Source: Hymenopus coronatus (taxonomy: Eukaryota; Arthropoda; Insecta; Mantodea; Hymenopodidae). From it: a stretch of DNA of 64,000 bases. Each line of letters begins with the position of its first letter. Positions within the stretch are counted from its first letter, which is position 1. Below the pieces are notes generated by a model, which had not been told where the DNA came from, did not search any database, and saw only the letters and a list, made by a program, of their open reading frames with translations. The position numbers and the translations under genes are program-made. Positions 1-11,398 of the stretch are shown piece after piece. Location of the stretch: positions 16,298,501 to 16,362,500 of the forward strand of contig CM060887.1 of NCBI GenBank assembly GCA_030762935.1. Reading direction: 5' to 3'.

Positions 1-394
1 AATAAGTCTGGAAGAGTGTTCTGAATGAAATTCTTGTAGACAGCACCTGTAAAGTGTGCAGGGGGGATGTATTATGCAACTGATGGACAAATGTAAACAA
101 GCAGCCGTGACAACACAAGGCCAACTCTGCAGGGTAAAATGGCTCAAAGTCTTCTATGAATTAGTGCATACATGAATGAAGGTATTAGGTTGGACCCAGA
201 AACTTTCATTAATAAATTGATAATGCAAAAACGGAGGGTTGTAGAGCATATGTTTAAATATTAAAATATTTGTATTTTCTTATTTTGATGAAAGGAATCC
301 ATCCCCAGATGTTTTTGAATCATACTGTATAATGCCACATAATAAATTTAAATTGAAGGTGAGTGTGTGGAAGTTATTGTAACACAAATTACAA

Positions 395-556
395 GAGTTG
401 CCTATGTGATTTATTTGTCATATGGCATATACCCAGCTGGTAGCCATTTTCTTGCCACACTGGTGCTAGCATGTCTGGTGTAACTGACCTTGCTGCAATA
501 ATCCTCTGCCTCAACTCAGGTAGGTCTGTAGATAGCGGTGGCACATTGTCTTAACA
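395..556 (-). pseudogene. C-terminal relic of a DUF4817-family (Tc1/mariner-like) transposase
   Basis: Read on the minus strand this stretch gives VPPLSTDLPELRQRI, then TPDMLAPVWQENGYQLGIC. This matches the last ~50 residues of the insect transposase family whose much better copy lies at 11521-12557 (VPPLLADLPELRNRI, then IWEELSYRLDVC). The DDE catalytic domain that should lie upstream is missing, so this is a dead 3' fragment. No inverted repeat was found next to it. Identification rests on the conserved order PPL-x-DLPELR-x-RI, then W-x-E-x-x-Y-x-L-x-x-C. Confidence 0.65.
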
Positions 557-1064
557 CTTTCCACACTGTCAATTGCTGTGCTCAACTTCAATCTTCGCTA
601 GTAAGCCTGCTGAACTGTAAGCAAAGAATTGTGTTTGCAAGTTCCGAGATACAAAAGAATTTTTGCATGCAAGTGAGCATATATTATCATACCACAAAAT
701 AATAAAATTTTTCAAATATCCATAGATACTCCTCAATTTAAGTAATTTAAAATTATGCGTGTTCTGCAGCAAAAGACTATAGTTTAAAACCTCTATAATC
801 ATTTGCCTATAGCTTGTAATCTTATTCATGTTTTAACGTGTGAATTCAAATAGATTTACTTACTACAGCATGGCAAAGATATAGAGCAGAAATTAGCTAA
901 TTTTACATAACTAAAATGTCAGCGTCAAATTGATATCTGAAAATTTTGTTCCATTTATAATATGGAACTGTCCCATTAAATTGTAATACTGACAAGGAGC
1001 TATTGTTACATTGATGTTACAGATCCATCTGGAGTCTTTTAGTGAAAGTTAATCGAAAATAAAG

Positions 1065-1486
1065 ACCTGTGACTTGGCTTTCTTTTGCATGGGCCCAAGT
1101 TTGACAAGAAAAAATTATTTACAAATTAGAATGAGTCACTAATTATACTTAACCTTATGTTTAAAAAAATATTAAACTAGAGATCTTTCAAAACGAGCAG
1201 TTCTTATCGCTTCAGTTTCTTCCTTGGTGCCACCTATCACTGGGGAAAAAATAAAACTATTTCAGGTGCCATTCTCTGTACCAAAGGGACTGTAAGTTAT
1301 CTTTAGTGCATTCTTGCACATTTGATACTTGTAGACTTAGTGTGGACAAAGTTCATTATCAGCACCTGGCATAGTGTCAGGCAGCTGGTCATTGAACGGA
1401 AGGCAGACCTAAGACAGCCGTTAGAACTTTTTAATTTTTTTTCTTATGAATAAGGACTTTATGGGAGAGAAAGCCAAGTCACAGGT
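1065..1486. mobile_element. Small non-autonomous inverted-repeat element (MITE-like)
   Basis: A 19-bp sequence (ACCTGTGACTTGGCTTTCT) at 1065-1083 recurs as its exact reverse complement at 1468-1486, bounding 422 bp of non-coding DNA. The flanks (AAATAAAG before, AATATTG after) do not show a clear target duplication. No ORF lies inside. The size and perfect terminal inverted repeats suit a MITE, but superfamily cannot be assigned without other copies. Confidence 0.5.
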
Positions 1487-2907
1487 AATATTGTTTTCAA
1501 TGTATTTTCACTTTAAAAAATGTCAGCTTAATCTGTGACATCAATGAGACAAAGGAATTCTATTTATATGCCTTTGCTTCCATTACTTAATGCACCAACT
1601 GTTAAACAACAAATTAAATTAATTGATGTTTATAGGAATTTAGTGACAGTAGTGTCCACATTATACACAAACAAATTAAATGACTCTGAACAACACATAC
1701 ATTTCATCAGCAAACTTGCAGAATAGTGTACTTACATTTTACCAATTTTATAGAATGGATGCGTGAAAATTACTTTGCCTACTTGAATATATTAATGAGG
1801 TTGTGAAATTCCTAGCATTTAAAGTATAGTATTTTATGTGTGTGTATATATCACTGATACAATCAAACAGTGGAAATGATTATATATTTTTTCTCTTACT
1901 ACAAAATTAGTCAAATTATGAGGTGTAGGTGTACATATTTACTGATGATCTATAACATTATTTTAGACGTAGATGATAACAATTAGTATAGATAATGTTG
2001 GAGGTATCAGAAGTAACCTTTTTGTTCCAAGCATCCAACAACATTATTGTTGATCTTGTCACTTGTTTTAATAAAATAAATTTTACAGAAATGTACATAT
2101 TCATTAGCGAAATCATCTCTGTATGTGTTATGTTGCTTCCCTAATTTAAACATAATCTATTTTCAATCTCTCTCTTATATTAATGTGTAACCAATGTGAT
2201 CAGTTACAAATCATTATTAAATTCAGGCCTGCAAGAAATGAGTCCTGATGCTTGATGTATGAGAGACAGAAAGTGTGTTCCTACATCTTTGTATGTCATT
2301 ATTCAGTGGGCAGCTTTTGCATAGAGGAAGTCAGGCTGATGTTACAGCATTACCATATTATAAAAAAGCAAGATGCAATCAGTTTTCCCATAAAGATGGG
2401 GCACAAAGTTTATGGATAACAAAATGTGTGTTTGATAGAATATTGCATTATCCAGGATAATAAATGCTAGACCAGGGCCTCTCAACTGTGTAAAATCACA
2501 AGCATGAAAACAGAGCATACCTCCGCCTCTGTTCAGCTTGAACATTTCACAGTGGGGAAGAAACAGTGGAGAAAGTGAGGAAGGAGGAGGCAGGCAGAGT
2601 GCAAAACAAGCATTAGGAAAGAGAGATACAACACTACTGCTCAAAATCGAGTGGGGGTTTGCACTGTGATCAATCTAGCAAAATCATCTTTTGTGCCTGC
2701 ACCATGCAATGCACAGTGCAAGTACCCTGATCAGGCTCGGACATGATGTGGCACAATAATTAAATGAAAAAAAATGTTACTTATGTATGTGCATGAAATA
2801 GAATAATTGCTAAACTGCATTGTTTTTAATTTGCTTTTACAGAATACACAGGCGACGAGTACTTGTTAATTTTAAAAGCTTTAAACTGGATATTTTTTTA
2901 TTTTTTG

Positions 2908-2910
<3 letters not shown>

Positions 2911-2974
<64 letters not shown>
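2911..2974. repeat. (TA)n microsatellite running into a poly(T) tract
   Basis: About 18 TA units are followed directly by about 28 T. The compound repeat has no associated coding sequence. The T tract could be the tail of a minus-strand retroposon, but no body was recognised. Confidence 0.9.
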
Positions 2975-3561
2975 CTGAAAATCTAGCATTGCATTCCTGT
3001 TATGTTAATAGAAATACCAAAATTCATTAATATTGGATAAATTGCAAGGTATAAATTATTTCATACATTTTATTATGTAAATATATTGTAACTCAGATGT
3101 TCATATCCCTCAAAATTTGAGAAAATTGTTTGGAATATTTTATTCATTTGGAGCTTTGAACCACACACAAAAACTTTGCAATGATATTTCATTAACTTTG
3201 ATTGCTCAGATATAATAACTTTTTTAAAAAATTACCAATTTTGATCTCTAAAATTAATAATTTTTAATACAAATATTTTTATGAAAAATTACTGCTGGTG
3301 TTAGGACAGTTTTATCGCCTGCAATATTAAGCAAATACTTACTGCACATTCTGAGAAATTTTAGTTGTATTTAAACAAAAACTGAGATGCATGGAACATT
3401 TTGAAAGTGTGAAAAAATAATTTTAAGAAAAATGCTGTTTTATAAAAAAGTATATTTGGAAACAGGTGTATTGTACAATCATTAAATGGCTGTAATGTCC
3501 AAAGCAAGAACAGCACAGCAAAATGTTGATTCCTTATGGATGCCCAAGATTCTAACAACCA

Positions 3562-3571
<10 letters not shown>

Positions 3572-3596
<25 letters not shown>

Positions 3597-3604
3597 GGCA
3601 TTCT

Positions 3605-3650
<46 letters not shown>
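3572..3650. repeat. Opposed poly(A) and poly(T) tracts, potential hairpin
   Basis: A run of about 25 A is separated by only ~13 bases (GGCATTCTTCAAT) from a run of about 41 T. The two could pair as a long A-T hairpin and could reflect two retroposon tails inserted against each other. Tract lengths may be affected by sequencing slippage. Confidence 0.85.
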
Positions 3651-3652
<2 letters not shown>

Positions 3653-4516
3653 GGTGCAAAAATTTCACTCCCAATGTAACTTAAACACTAGGGAGCTTTT
3701 ATGGGAAAGGTTGAACACTACGGTCCTTATAGAAACTCAATGTAATGAAGCAGCAGGAATGTCATCAGTAGAGCCTGGATGTGAGTCAAAATACCTTTTT
3801 ACTGAGTGTCAATAAATAAGTAATTATATTTTGATCTATTTGGAACTGAGAGAACCAGTTTTTACTTTCTCCTAGCCTGTACTATACACTTAGTAGGTAC
3901 AGAAGAATTGTATTCCACCAAAATTTAATGTCAGATTTCACCACGTTTTCAGATCTCATAAGCCCCCCCCCCCAAAAAAAAAAAAAAATTAGATAAAGCT
4001 GTGTGGGAGGGGAGGGTTGAGAGCACCCTTTATCTGGAAACATTTTTCAAAAATATTGTTTTTCTAAAAATGGCTCCAACAATTTTGATTCAAGTACCAT
4101 ATAGTGATGTTTAGCATTTTGATTTTTACATTTATCATTTTGTAGCACTTGCAATTTAGCATTTTGAAGAAAAAAACATATAATTTGGATTAATTTTGTT
4201 TAATGGTCAATACTATTAATATAAGATTTAAAATCATTTTATAAAGGGTTATTACTGAGTCAAAAATCCATGTGTCCATCTATTTTACATTAATATAGGT
4301 TAAAGCAATACACAGAAAAATAGAATAAGTTGATGCAGGCTAAGGTATAATGCTGCATATCACAAGAAAGATAAATCCTTACTGTTGTAAAACTAGCGTA
4401 ATAAAAAGAAAATCTACGACATTAGCCTAAGCCATAAGTTTATGTTTCAGTAACAACATTGAATGAAATTCAAAACTTGCAAATATGCATAGAAGCTTGT
4501 AACAGTGATGTGATTA

Positions 4517-4698
4517 AATAAAAAATAAAAGAATTTGAGTCGGTTTTTGTAACACAAACATCACTTATTTTTACTTACTGGGGACTTGAATTAAGGGTTG
4601 AAAATGGGAACAACTGTTACCCGAAACCGGTCCCCAGTAAGTAAAAATAAGTGATGTTTGTGTTACAAAAACCGACTCAAATTCTTTTATTTTTTATT
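4517..4698. mobile_element. Perfect palindromic Penelope-like tail with hammerhead-like centre
   Basis: Arms 4517-4585 and 4630-4698 are exact reverse complements over 69 bases, starting AATAAAAAATAAAAG and ending CTGGGGAC. The 44-base centre contains TTGAAAA at 4598, an imperfect GGGAAC/GTTACCC stem and GAAACCGGTC at 4623-4632. The same layout recurs at 10660-10694, 19349-19382 and (minus strand) 22920-22965, where two copies follow a related ORF end. Penelope-like retroelements are known to carry hammerhead ribozyme motifs (CUGANGA, stem II, GAAA, GUH) in their pseudo-LTRs and to insert as inverted pairs. Assignment to that class is inference; core positions deviate from canonical. Confidence 0.5.
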
Positions 4699-4699
4699 G

Positions 4700-5165
4700 A
4701 ATGAAATCATTGAACATATTTCAACATTTTGTTATGTCATACGAGTTCCCCTGTCACTCACAATTAATTGTATTTACTGAAATATCTCTCAACATCTATG
4801 CTGTTGGTGGGACCCACATTGCAGGCAAACTCTGAGCTTTTGAGCTTAACAGCCAACAGCATTTGCAGGCAATCTGCAGTTTTTTTATTCTGCATAGTTT
4901 ATTTCAGTTGTGAATGAAAGTATTCATACCCCTCAACAAAGCTATCCATTTAACATCCTGAAAAATGGGATCTTACTTTTATTTTCACTTAAATCCATGT
5001 AATTTATTGAAGTTACTTGGAAAAACATTGTCACATTTTCTGTCAAGTGACAGCTCAACTTTTTATTGCACTTGAGCATACATTCCATTCACATATTTTG
5101 TATGTTTCTTTTTACATTTTCATTTGAAAAGGTGTCCATGAATTGCATTATATGTGTGAATAACT
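4700..5165. other. No recognised feature
   Basis: AT-rich DNA between the palindrome and the hAT relic. Nothing supportable is seen on either strand. Confidence 0.4.
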
Positions 5166-5169
5166 TTCC

Positions 5170-6690
5170 TCCAGCAAACCTTTTCAGCAACAAGCATAAA
5201 GTTAAAAACTCATCCCACACTTATGTGCGAAGGAATACAAAGACTCCTCCAATAGGGTAATTAATGTACTAATTGTGGCTGACACCTGAGTCACAAATTT
5301 AGCCTGACACTGTACTTCAAAATGATTGCATTCATCAGTCAAAATTTTTAGGAGGTATGAAGAGCTGTTGTTTAACAATTTTTTATCCAAAGATTGAAAA
5401 AAAAAAAATCTTTTAAAGCATCTAAATACTAAAATAAGAACTGAAGCTTTCCTGGCGACGTATTAAGACGACATTTCGAAGAAGTGCATCTTCCTCGTCT
5501 TCGGTTCACCCTGAAGACGAGAAAGATGCACTTCTTCGAAACGTTGGAATGAAGCCAAGTTTTTACCTGGTTAGAAGCCCGAGAAGATTTTGAATCACCT
5601 AAATACTGGTTGACATATTCTATAAATTTAAACCATGAATTACAATGTGTGATCACAGGGAAAAGAAATATTTCAGCTGGAAGATTTGGATAACTTTCCT
5701 TGAGATATTTCACATAAGTACTTTTCATTTTTCTTGAATGCAAGAAAGCCACTTTCAATTTTGACACAAAATGGTGTGGTTGTGACATTTCTTTTATGAT
5801 CATATCATCAATTAACCTTAGGTTGTGTGCAAAACATTGAAAGTGCATGAGATGGTCAGCAATTATGGTTTGTAATGCTCCAAAGCATGTCCCCATCCAT
5901 CAAACTGAATCTGATACCATTCCCAGTACATTTTTGTATGAGCTGTTATATTCTATCAGTGTCTGATTGTCCTGCTTCAAGTAGTTCCATTTGCTTTGTC
6001 AAGAAAACTACAGGTACCCAGAAACACATGCTGGTTTACCTGGTCACACATTGTTTGGAATGAAACTCTGCTTGAAGTCTCATCCATAACTACAATAATG
6101 GGTTTGCCTTGTAGACACTCCTTTATCTCAGTCTTCATTGCTACTTCACAGCAAGGTACATACCCACATCAGAATATATTTGTACCCCAAGCCTGGCAGA
6201 ATTGATTAAATTAGCCAAAACAATTTGAGTTCTATGCTACAACTAATTTTATTGCCTTTAATATGCTTTTGTGTTTTTTTGTATCCCTAAAGTACATTGA
6301 GTTTATTAGTTGCTTAGTTATATAATTGTTTTTTGTGAAATGAAAATTCAAAAATGATATCAATAATTACATGGCTCTATCTTCGTTTTTAAGAATCATA
6401 TTAAACTAAATATGTGACATATTACTGAAGAAAGGCACTTTAAAAAGTTCTACCAAAAAGCTGGATGGTCCACTTTGTTAAGAGTGGTGTTCGTCTTCAA
6501 AAGCATCTTCACTGTGTCTTGAATAAAAGCACTTTTTCAGATTTTGCACTCTTCAGTTTTTTATCCATCATTTGAAATGTGGCTTGCCGTTTTACTCCTT
6601 GATTTTCCTCTTCTGCTTTAGTATTGAAACATTCTTTGGTACTGACATGTCCTCGATTTCAGACATGCTTGTCTAAAACATCCTTCATTT
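5170..6690 (-). pseudogene. Decayed hAT-superfamily transposase
   Basis: Minus-strand reading, broken by many stops and frameshifts, shows hAT/DUF659-type landmarks in the correct order: TLNKVDHPAF (about 6460-6490), ECLQGKPIIVVMDETSSRVS (about 6060-6120), YKNVLGMVSDS, then CFAHNLRLIDDMI and PVITHCNSWFKFIEYVNQYL (about 5610-5860), and a C-terminal piece SSYLLKILTDECNHFEVQ (about 5300-5370). These correspond to the N-terminal half, the DET motif, the CxAH motif and the RW/NSW block of hAT transposases. The reading frame is split at 5431-5595 by a younger Penelope-like insertion. No intact terminal repeats were identified. Certainly non-functional. Confidence 0.75.
5431..5595. mobile_element. 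Penelope-like hairpin insertion inside the hAT relic
   Basis: The insert begins AAAATAAGAAC and ends GAAGATTTTGAAT. It contains an imperfect palindrome centred near 5505 whose right arm reads CTGAAGACGAG (5511), then GAAACGTT (5538-5545), i.e. the CUGANGA ... GAAAC order of hammerhead-bearing Penelope-like tails. Flanks CATCTAAATACT (5419-5430) and CACCTAAATACT (5596-5607) form an 11/12 matching target-site duplication, and removing the insert rejoins the hAT reading region. A second copy lies at 28061-28261. Family assignment is inference; the insertion itself is directly visible. Confidence 0.6.
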
Positions 6691-7187
6691 GCCAATATAG
6701 GCGCTGATTGCAGAACTTGGATATTAAAATGTTGCTGTCACCAATATAAAAACTTTTGTGTTTATAATTCTCTGCCTGCTGTTTTATTGATATTTTCGCT
6801 GTCACAGCCTTAGCGCTTGTGGACCTGATCCATGCATAGGGAATAATGAGTCAAAGTTGCATGTAACAGAATAGAAAATGGAATTCGGAACTTCGGCAAC
6901 TGAGGTTTTACATGGGATTAATACATTTTTGTCACTTCTTTAAAATTAGGGTTGCTATTGGTTCTTAGAGACAAGGATCAAACATTTCCCTTTTCTGGGC
7001 TTTGAAAATAGATTTATGACAGTCATTAGGAGTAGTTAAGAGGATTTTCCTGTATGAAACTGCACTCACCTTTACATACCAAACAGACCTAAATTGAGCA
7101 ATGGTATAAATAATTCAAGCTCCAACTTTTATATCTATAGCTGTATTAACAATTTCCTTTATCATAATAATATTAACCAATAACAAT
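6691..7187. other. No recognised gene; possible N-terminal hAT remains
   Basis: The region upstream (minus strand) of the hAT relic should encode the zinc-finger end of that transposase, but I could not follow a convincing reading beyond about 6700. Confidence 0.3.
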
Positions 7188-7378
7188 AGCTGGCCGAGTG
7201 GTTAGACCATTCATTCACCTCTCACCTAGGTGGCCCAAGCTTAATCCCAAGCAACCGTGTGTGGGAATTGTGGTGGACAAAGCAGCGCAGGGGCAGGTTT
7301 TCTCCAGTTTCCCCTGCCATCACATTCCACCGGTGCTCTATGTATCATCAGAATCACTGCCTATGGTGCCTATGTAGT
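7188..7378 (+). mobile_element. tRNA-derived SINE, type A
   Basis: The head TGGCCGAGTGGTTAGACC is a tRNA A-box region of serine/leucine type, followed by a B-box-like segment, then a body with GGAATTGTGGTGGACAAAGC and a GGTTTTCTCC...GTTTCCCC block. The same order occurs at 36557-36920 (plus) and 38395-38590 (minus). The RNA polymerase III promoter is internal; the copy is diverged and without a clear poly(A) end. Confidence 0.7.
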
Positions 7379-8016
7379 AAAACCAGACATTGCACACTAT
7401 TAAAAAGAATAATAACAATAGGCTATTAGTATTGTCATTGTATATGGGAAGAGTTGCTTTCCACATTCCAGCAGAGTGGTCCTTATGCTATTATGTTTTT
7501 CTAAACATGCAAAGGTAGTACAACAGTTAAAGTTTCTAGAAGAAAAAACATTAGGGAGAAAATAATTGTTTGGGAAAATCTTTGATTTTGCATTTATATA
7601 ACATTTTGGTGGAATTTTCGCATTTTCAAAACACATTTAAAGATGGGTTACAAGTCATGAACAATGTAAATACAAGCGCACAATTCTGTCTGAGCATTTC
7701 GTGCTATATCGCATTTGCGAAAAATCACCGCCCCTAAGCATATGTTATTTTCATCACAAAGTAGTTGTGCAGCAACAGATTTTAATAGGGGAACTCTTGC
7801 CTGAATTTGCTATTATCCAACAAGCAGCATGACTGTTGTCATGGAAATAATTTATAAAATCCAGATACAGGATTGTTTAGAAGTCACAATATATTTTCCG
7901 TTTTTCACATACACTAACTGTTATAGCTCATCTCTTACTGGCTCAGCTCTAGCAAGGATCATAAGCAGGCAGCATTTTTAAATTTAAGAACTTAAAAGAC
8001 AAATATTTGATTCTAG

Positions 8017-8294
8017 GTAGCAACTCGCCCAGCGGAGAATCCAGTGGGATTAGTAGCAAGGAAGCTGCACTTAGGTGGTGTAGTGAAAGAGGCCCCCAAA
8101 TTATCGTTACCTGGCAAGCTGGTATTTCCTAGCATTCACAATTCAGGGCATTTTTCTATGCTGGGCTTAGGTGATATTGTCATGCCTGGTCTTCTGCTCT
8201 GTTTTGTGCTGCGATATGACGCTTACAAGAAGTCGCAATTATTGCACCTTGGAGAAACTGGAGTTCCTCCTCCAAAACATTTTAACAAGCTCAG
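8017..8294 (+). CDS. SPPL3: SPPL3 (signal peptide peptidase-like 3), third-last coding exon
   Basis: The exon follows acceptor TTGATTCTAG, reads in phase 0 from [11 protein letters not shown] and ends with two bases (AG) of an Arg codon before donor GTATGT at 8295. It encodes about 92 residues including [10 protein letters not shown], then [15 protein letters not shown] and [14 protein letters not shown] (Asp codon 8173-8175) is the second catalytic aspartate of GxGD intramembrane aspartyl proteases. SPPL3 is a Golgi multi-pass protease that cleaves type II membrane proteins, notably glycosyltransferases, so their ectodomains are secreted. Residues match animal SPPL3 closely and differ from SPP/SPPL2, which carry PA domains or other loops. 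The exon with the YD catalytic motif must lie upstream of the window. Confidence 0.95.
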
Positions 8295-9987
8295 GTATGT
8301 ACATTTGTAAGATCAAATCCAAAACAATTGAAGTAATTACAAAGGTAGTTCATAAAATGATAACTGTCTGTTAAAATATTTAAATCACATTGCATGATGT
8401 GACCTGAGAGATGTCAACAGCAATATTTATCTTGCATTTGTTATATTTTGACTGTATATGTGATATGGGACACATCATACATACATGCATTAGCTGCTAA
8501 TGTAGCAATTGTGTTTGGCAGTAGGTTTAATATCTTAATTCCCTTGAGAAAAGTGTATTTTCTAAGTCTAACTTTCAGCTTGTAAAAAGCTTTGTTATGT
8601 GTGCAATTTAAAGACGTTCTGACTGTATCAACTGTTAACCCCTTCACCTGGACACAGCCATTCATCAACTCCTTTTGCCTTCCACATGAATAGTTCTGAT
8701 CCCTAGGTCAAGGTTCAAACACAGTTAGATGGTAGATGGCAGTAGATTTACTGGCATGTAATAGGACATGTGCCATTTTTTAGAAAATTGTGTTTCACTT
8801 ATTCTAATGTGTGAGCATTTGTTCTTAAATGTTATGCAAGTTCTCTTGACATTAAAGCTTCACTTTTTATCAAAAATATATTCCATAGCTCTAAATAAAA
8901 GACAAGTTTTTGCACAGATATAGAACGTCTGAACCTCTAAAGAGAGTGAAAATAATAATATAAAGTTGGTGGCATATTTCACATAAAATTGCATGCTCTT
9001 AACATATTCCATTTATGAAGTTTAGTTGAATTAAGTGGGTCATTCACAATTTCAGTTTTCTTTATGAATGTAGAATCATATTGAAAAATTCAATATTTTT
9101 CTTTTTTTTTTTAATAAAAAATTGAAGTAAACCAAAACAAATCTAAGCACATATGTTAGCCAACAGGACTCTAGTGGACTGTGCATTTATGCAGCTTATA
9201 GCAATTAAATAGGTAATATTTGTTGTCATACCAGTATGTTACCATGGTAACTTACGGTGAAAATATTGCCACAGAAAGCTGAAGATGTCTGGCATTGAAT
9301 TTTTTATGTTATTCTACTAAATATTGGAATGCAAGAGAGCGAATGGCTTCACTGCCAACTGCTCAACATTAGATAGCAACCAACCACTTTCCAAACACAC
9401 TCAGTGTGTGTGAAAGAACAATCATTGTTGATTTTTTTCTTGGTTTTTGTCATGTGTTCATCTGAGTTTTAGACAATGTTAAAATGGAGTCTGGTATTAG
9501 TTGTGAATTCTCTGTCACATAGTTTTGAGCTTCTTTTGCAGTCAGAAACTTAGGATAGTTACATATTTTGTTATAAATGTGTAATTGTTTCAGTATATCA
9601 ATGCATACTATCAGATACTTACCAAATGAGTGCTTAGCATAAATGCTACTAAACTTATTACTAAGCAAATAACAGAAACATATAATTTTGAAAGTCCTGC
9701 TGTTTGAATAAATAGAAGTAAGTATGTTCTTTGATGCAGCCTTTGCTTGTACCTCAAAATAAATTTGTAGCATTTTAAATGTTGTTATTTAAACCACTAA
9801 TGGAATTGCAAGTAATAAAATGTTAATGTGAATAAATAATGTGTATTTGGCTAAATAACATTTACATTTTTCTGCAAGCTTGTGAAAGCAAACATATATT
9901 TGTATATAGTTTAAATTCTTTTCTCTCTCTAAAGTGTAATTATATGTTTTGAAATCACATATGGTACCCTATATTTGTTACCTATAG
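8295..9987 (+). other. SPPL3: SPPL3 intron, 1.69 kb
   Basis: Bounded by donor GTATGT and acceptor TTACCTATAG. AT-rich; holds the palindrome TTACCATGGTAA near 9238-9250 and chance ORFs. No mobile element was recognised, which contrasts with the repeat-filled next intron. Confidence 0.85.
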
Positions 9988-10150
9988 AAGTGTATTTTAC
10001 GGCAGCTACTTCCATTGCTCTCTGATTGGCTACTTCCTTGGATTACTGACTGCGACAGTTTCCTCAGAAGTATTCAAGGCGGCACAGCCAGCACTGCTGT
10101 ACCTTGTACCTTTCACATTGCTGCCACTCCTTACCATGGCCTATTTAAAG
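9988..10150 (+). CDS. SPPL3: SPPL3, penultimate coding exon with PAL motif
   Basis: The exon begins by completing the split Arg codon (AG|A) and continues [20 protein letters not shown], then [20 protein letters not shown], and [14 protein letters not shown], ending exactly before donor GTAAGT. It forms the last two transmembrane helices of the protease. The Pro-Ala-Leu triplet (10088-10096) is the PAL motif that shapes the active site of presenilin/SPP proteases and is required for activity. Length is 163 nt, keeping the frame with the neighbouring exons. No stop, frameshift or missing key residue is visible, so the gene looks intact here. Confidence 0.96.
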
Positions 10151-10425
10151 GTAAGTCACTTGGTCAGAAAACTTACAAAAGTGTATCTACAATTTGTTAA
10201 TTTTACAGAAATGAAAAGAGGATTGCACTGCTCACCACTTTAAAATGAGAAAAGCAATAATAATTTTGTAAGTTTACTTATAATATTATAATCCCAGTAT
10301 GACACAAAATATATATATATATATAAAAAGTAAATTCTATGCTTAAGTAGAGAGAACAAATATACATTTTCATATGTATATATATTTTCAGTGAAAAACA
10401 GTCAAGAAATTAAGAGTAAACATTG

Positions 10426-10737
10426 AGTCAATGACACTAAACAACACTCACATTTAAATTTCCCAGAACATGTTTCCGGTTATGTATAATTATTGAAACA
10501 CATAACCGGAAAGCAGGATTTGGCAACTTGGGAACAAACTTTCATTTGGAAAAACATTTGATATCCCCCAGGGTGACTCGTTGTACAAATTCATAGAACC
10601 ACCACCAGAACAATCGATGGATCGATCAGCGCCACCACCAGCGATTAATCAATGTCCGGTTGACAATGGGAAAAACTAACTTTCGAAACATGTTCCAGGA
10701 AATTTAATGTGAGTGTTGTTAGTGTCATTAATCGACT
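10426..10737 (+). mobile_element. Penelope-like element 3' end in an inverted-repeat setting
   Basis: Arms at about 10426-10479 and 10681-10737 are ~90% identical inverted repeats (AATGACACTAAACAACACTC on the left). The left arm adds a local hairpin CCGGTTATGT/ACATAACCGG (10476-10509). Between the arms a reading frame ends FDIPQGDSLYKFIEPPPEQ, then CPVDNGKN-stop, related to EIPAVDSLVKKFIISPPEK at 19.2 kb. The last codons overlap a hammerhead-like motif: TTGACAA at 10660 and GAAACATGTT at 10685-10694. ORF end plus motif suits a Penelope-like retroelement; this is inferred by pattern, as no reverse transcriptase domain is present. Confidence 0.5.
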
Positions 10738-11398
10738 AAATATTTGCTTTTAATTCGATCTCAACAACACTGTCATCAACTTCCAAAATAAAAAAGTTCA
10801 GCCAAGAAAATTTGAACTTTTCTCATCCCAAAGTCATAATAGCATATGTTTTGTTTCTTTAATGTTTCTCTTGCATTGATTCAAATAATAGGTTGTTTCA
10901 TTAAACAAGTAGGTCTTCTACTAGTATATGAGCTACTGTCATATACATTTCAGGTTTATATTAAAATTGAAAATAGATATATTTATAATGATTTTGGCCC
11001 ATTACTTCCTTCTCTAGCACTGGATGCACTTTAAATGTAAAATTAAACATTGAAGTATACTAAGGTACATATGCTATTAAATGTACATATTACTGCACTG
11101 TAATATTATCTGTGCATTGTTATATGATTGTAGTGTACTTACCTAAATCAAAGAATTTAATTTTTGGTTTTCTTCTATGTAGATCTTTTCCTCTAAAAAT
11201 CAAGCCCCACACAATAAGACAATGCTTACACCAAAAATTGCAAAAAAAAAAAAGCTCAGATGTCTGGTTAAGTGCAAAAGTAATAGAAATAATAATAATA
11301 ATCCAAAAGCCTACTAACCTAACCTTAGAAAATGGTTAAATAATTAAATGATTGTATAATTAACCTAATTAATAAAACTATAATATAGGAATATTTAT

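Larger units (their letters stand above)
1490..4516. other. AT-rich stretch with no recognised gene
   Basis: Apart from the simple repeats listed separately (2911-2974 and 3572-3650), I see only AT-rich DNA with short chance ORFs, and a C10/A14 run near 3964-3988. If SPPL3 transcription starts upstream of the window, this may be intron of that gene; none of the conserved upstream SPPL3 exon motifs could be found here. Confidence 0.4.

Noticed and set aside
3486..3815. 109-codon plus-strand ORF
   Set aside because: It consists mostly of poly-Lys and poly-Phe from the A and T tracts; no protein-like sequence outside them.
1..8000. Upstream SPPL3 exons (YD motif and amino-terminal helices)
   Set aside because: Both strands were scanned for the conserved residues; none was found, so they are assumed to lie outside the window.
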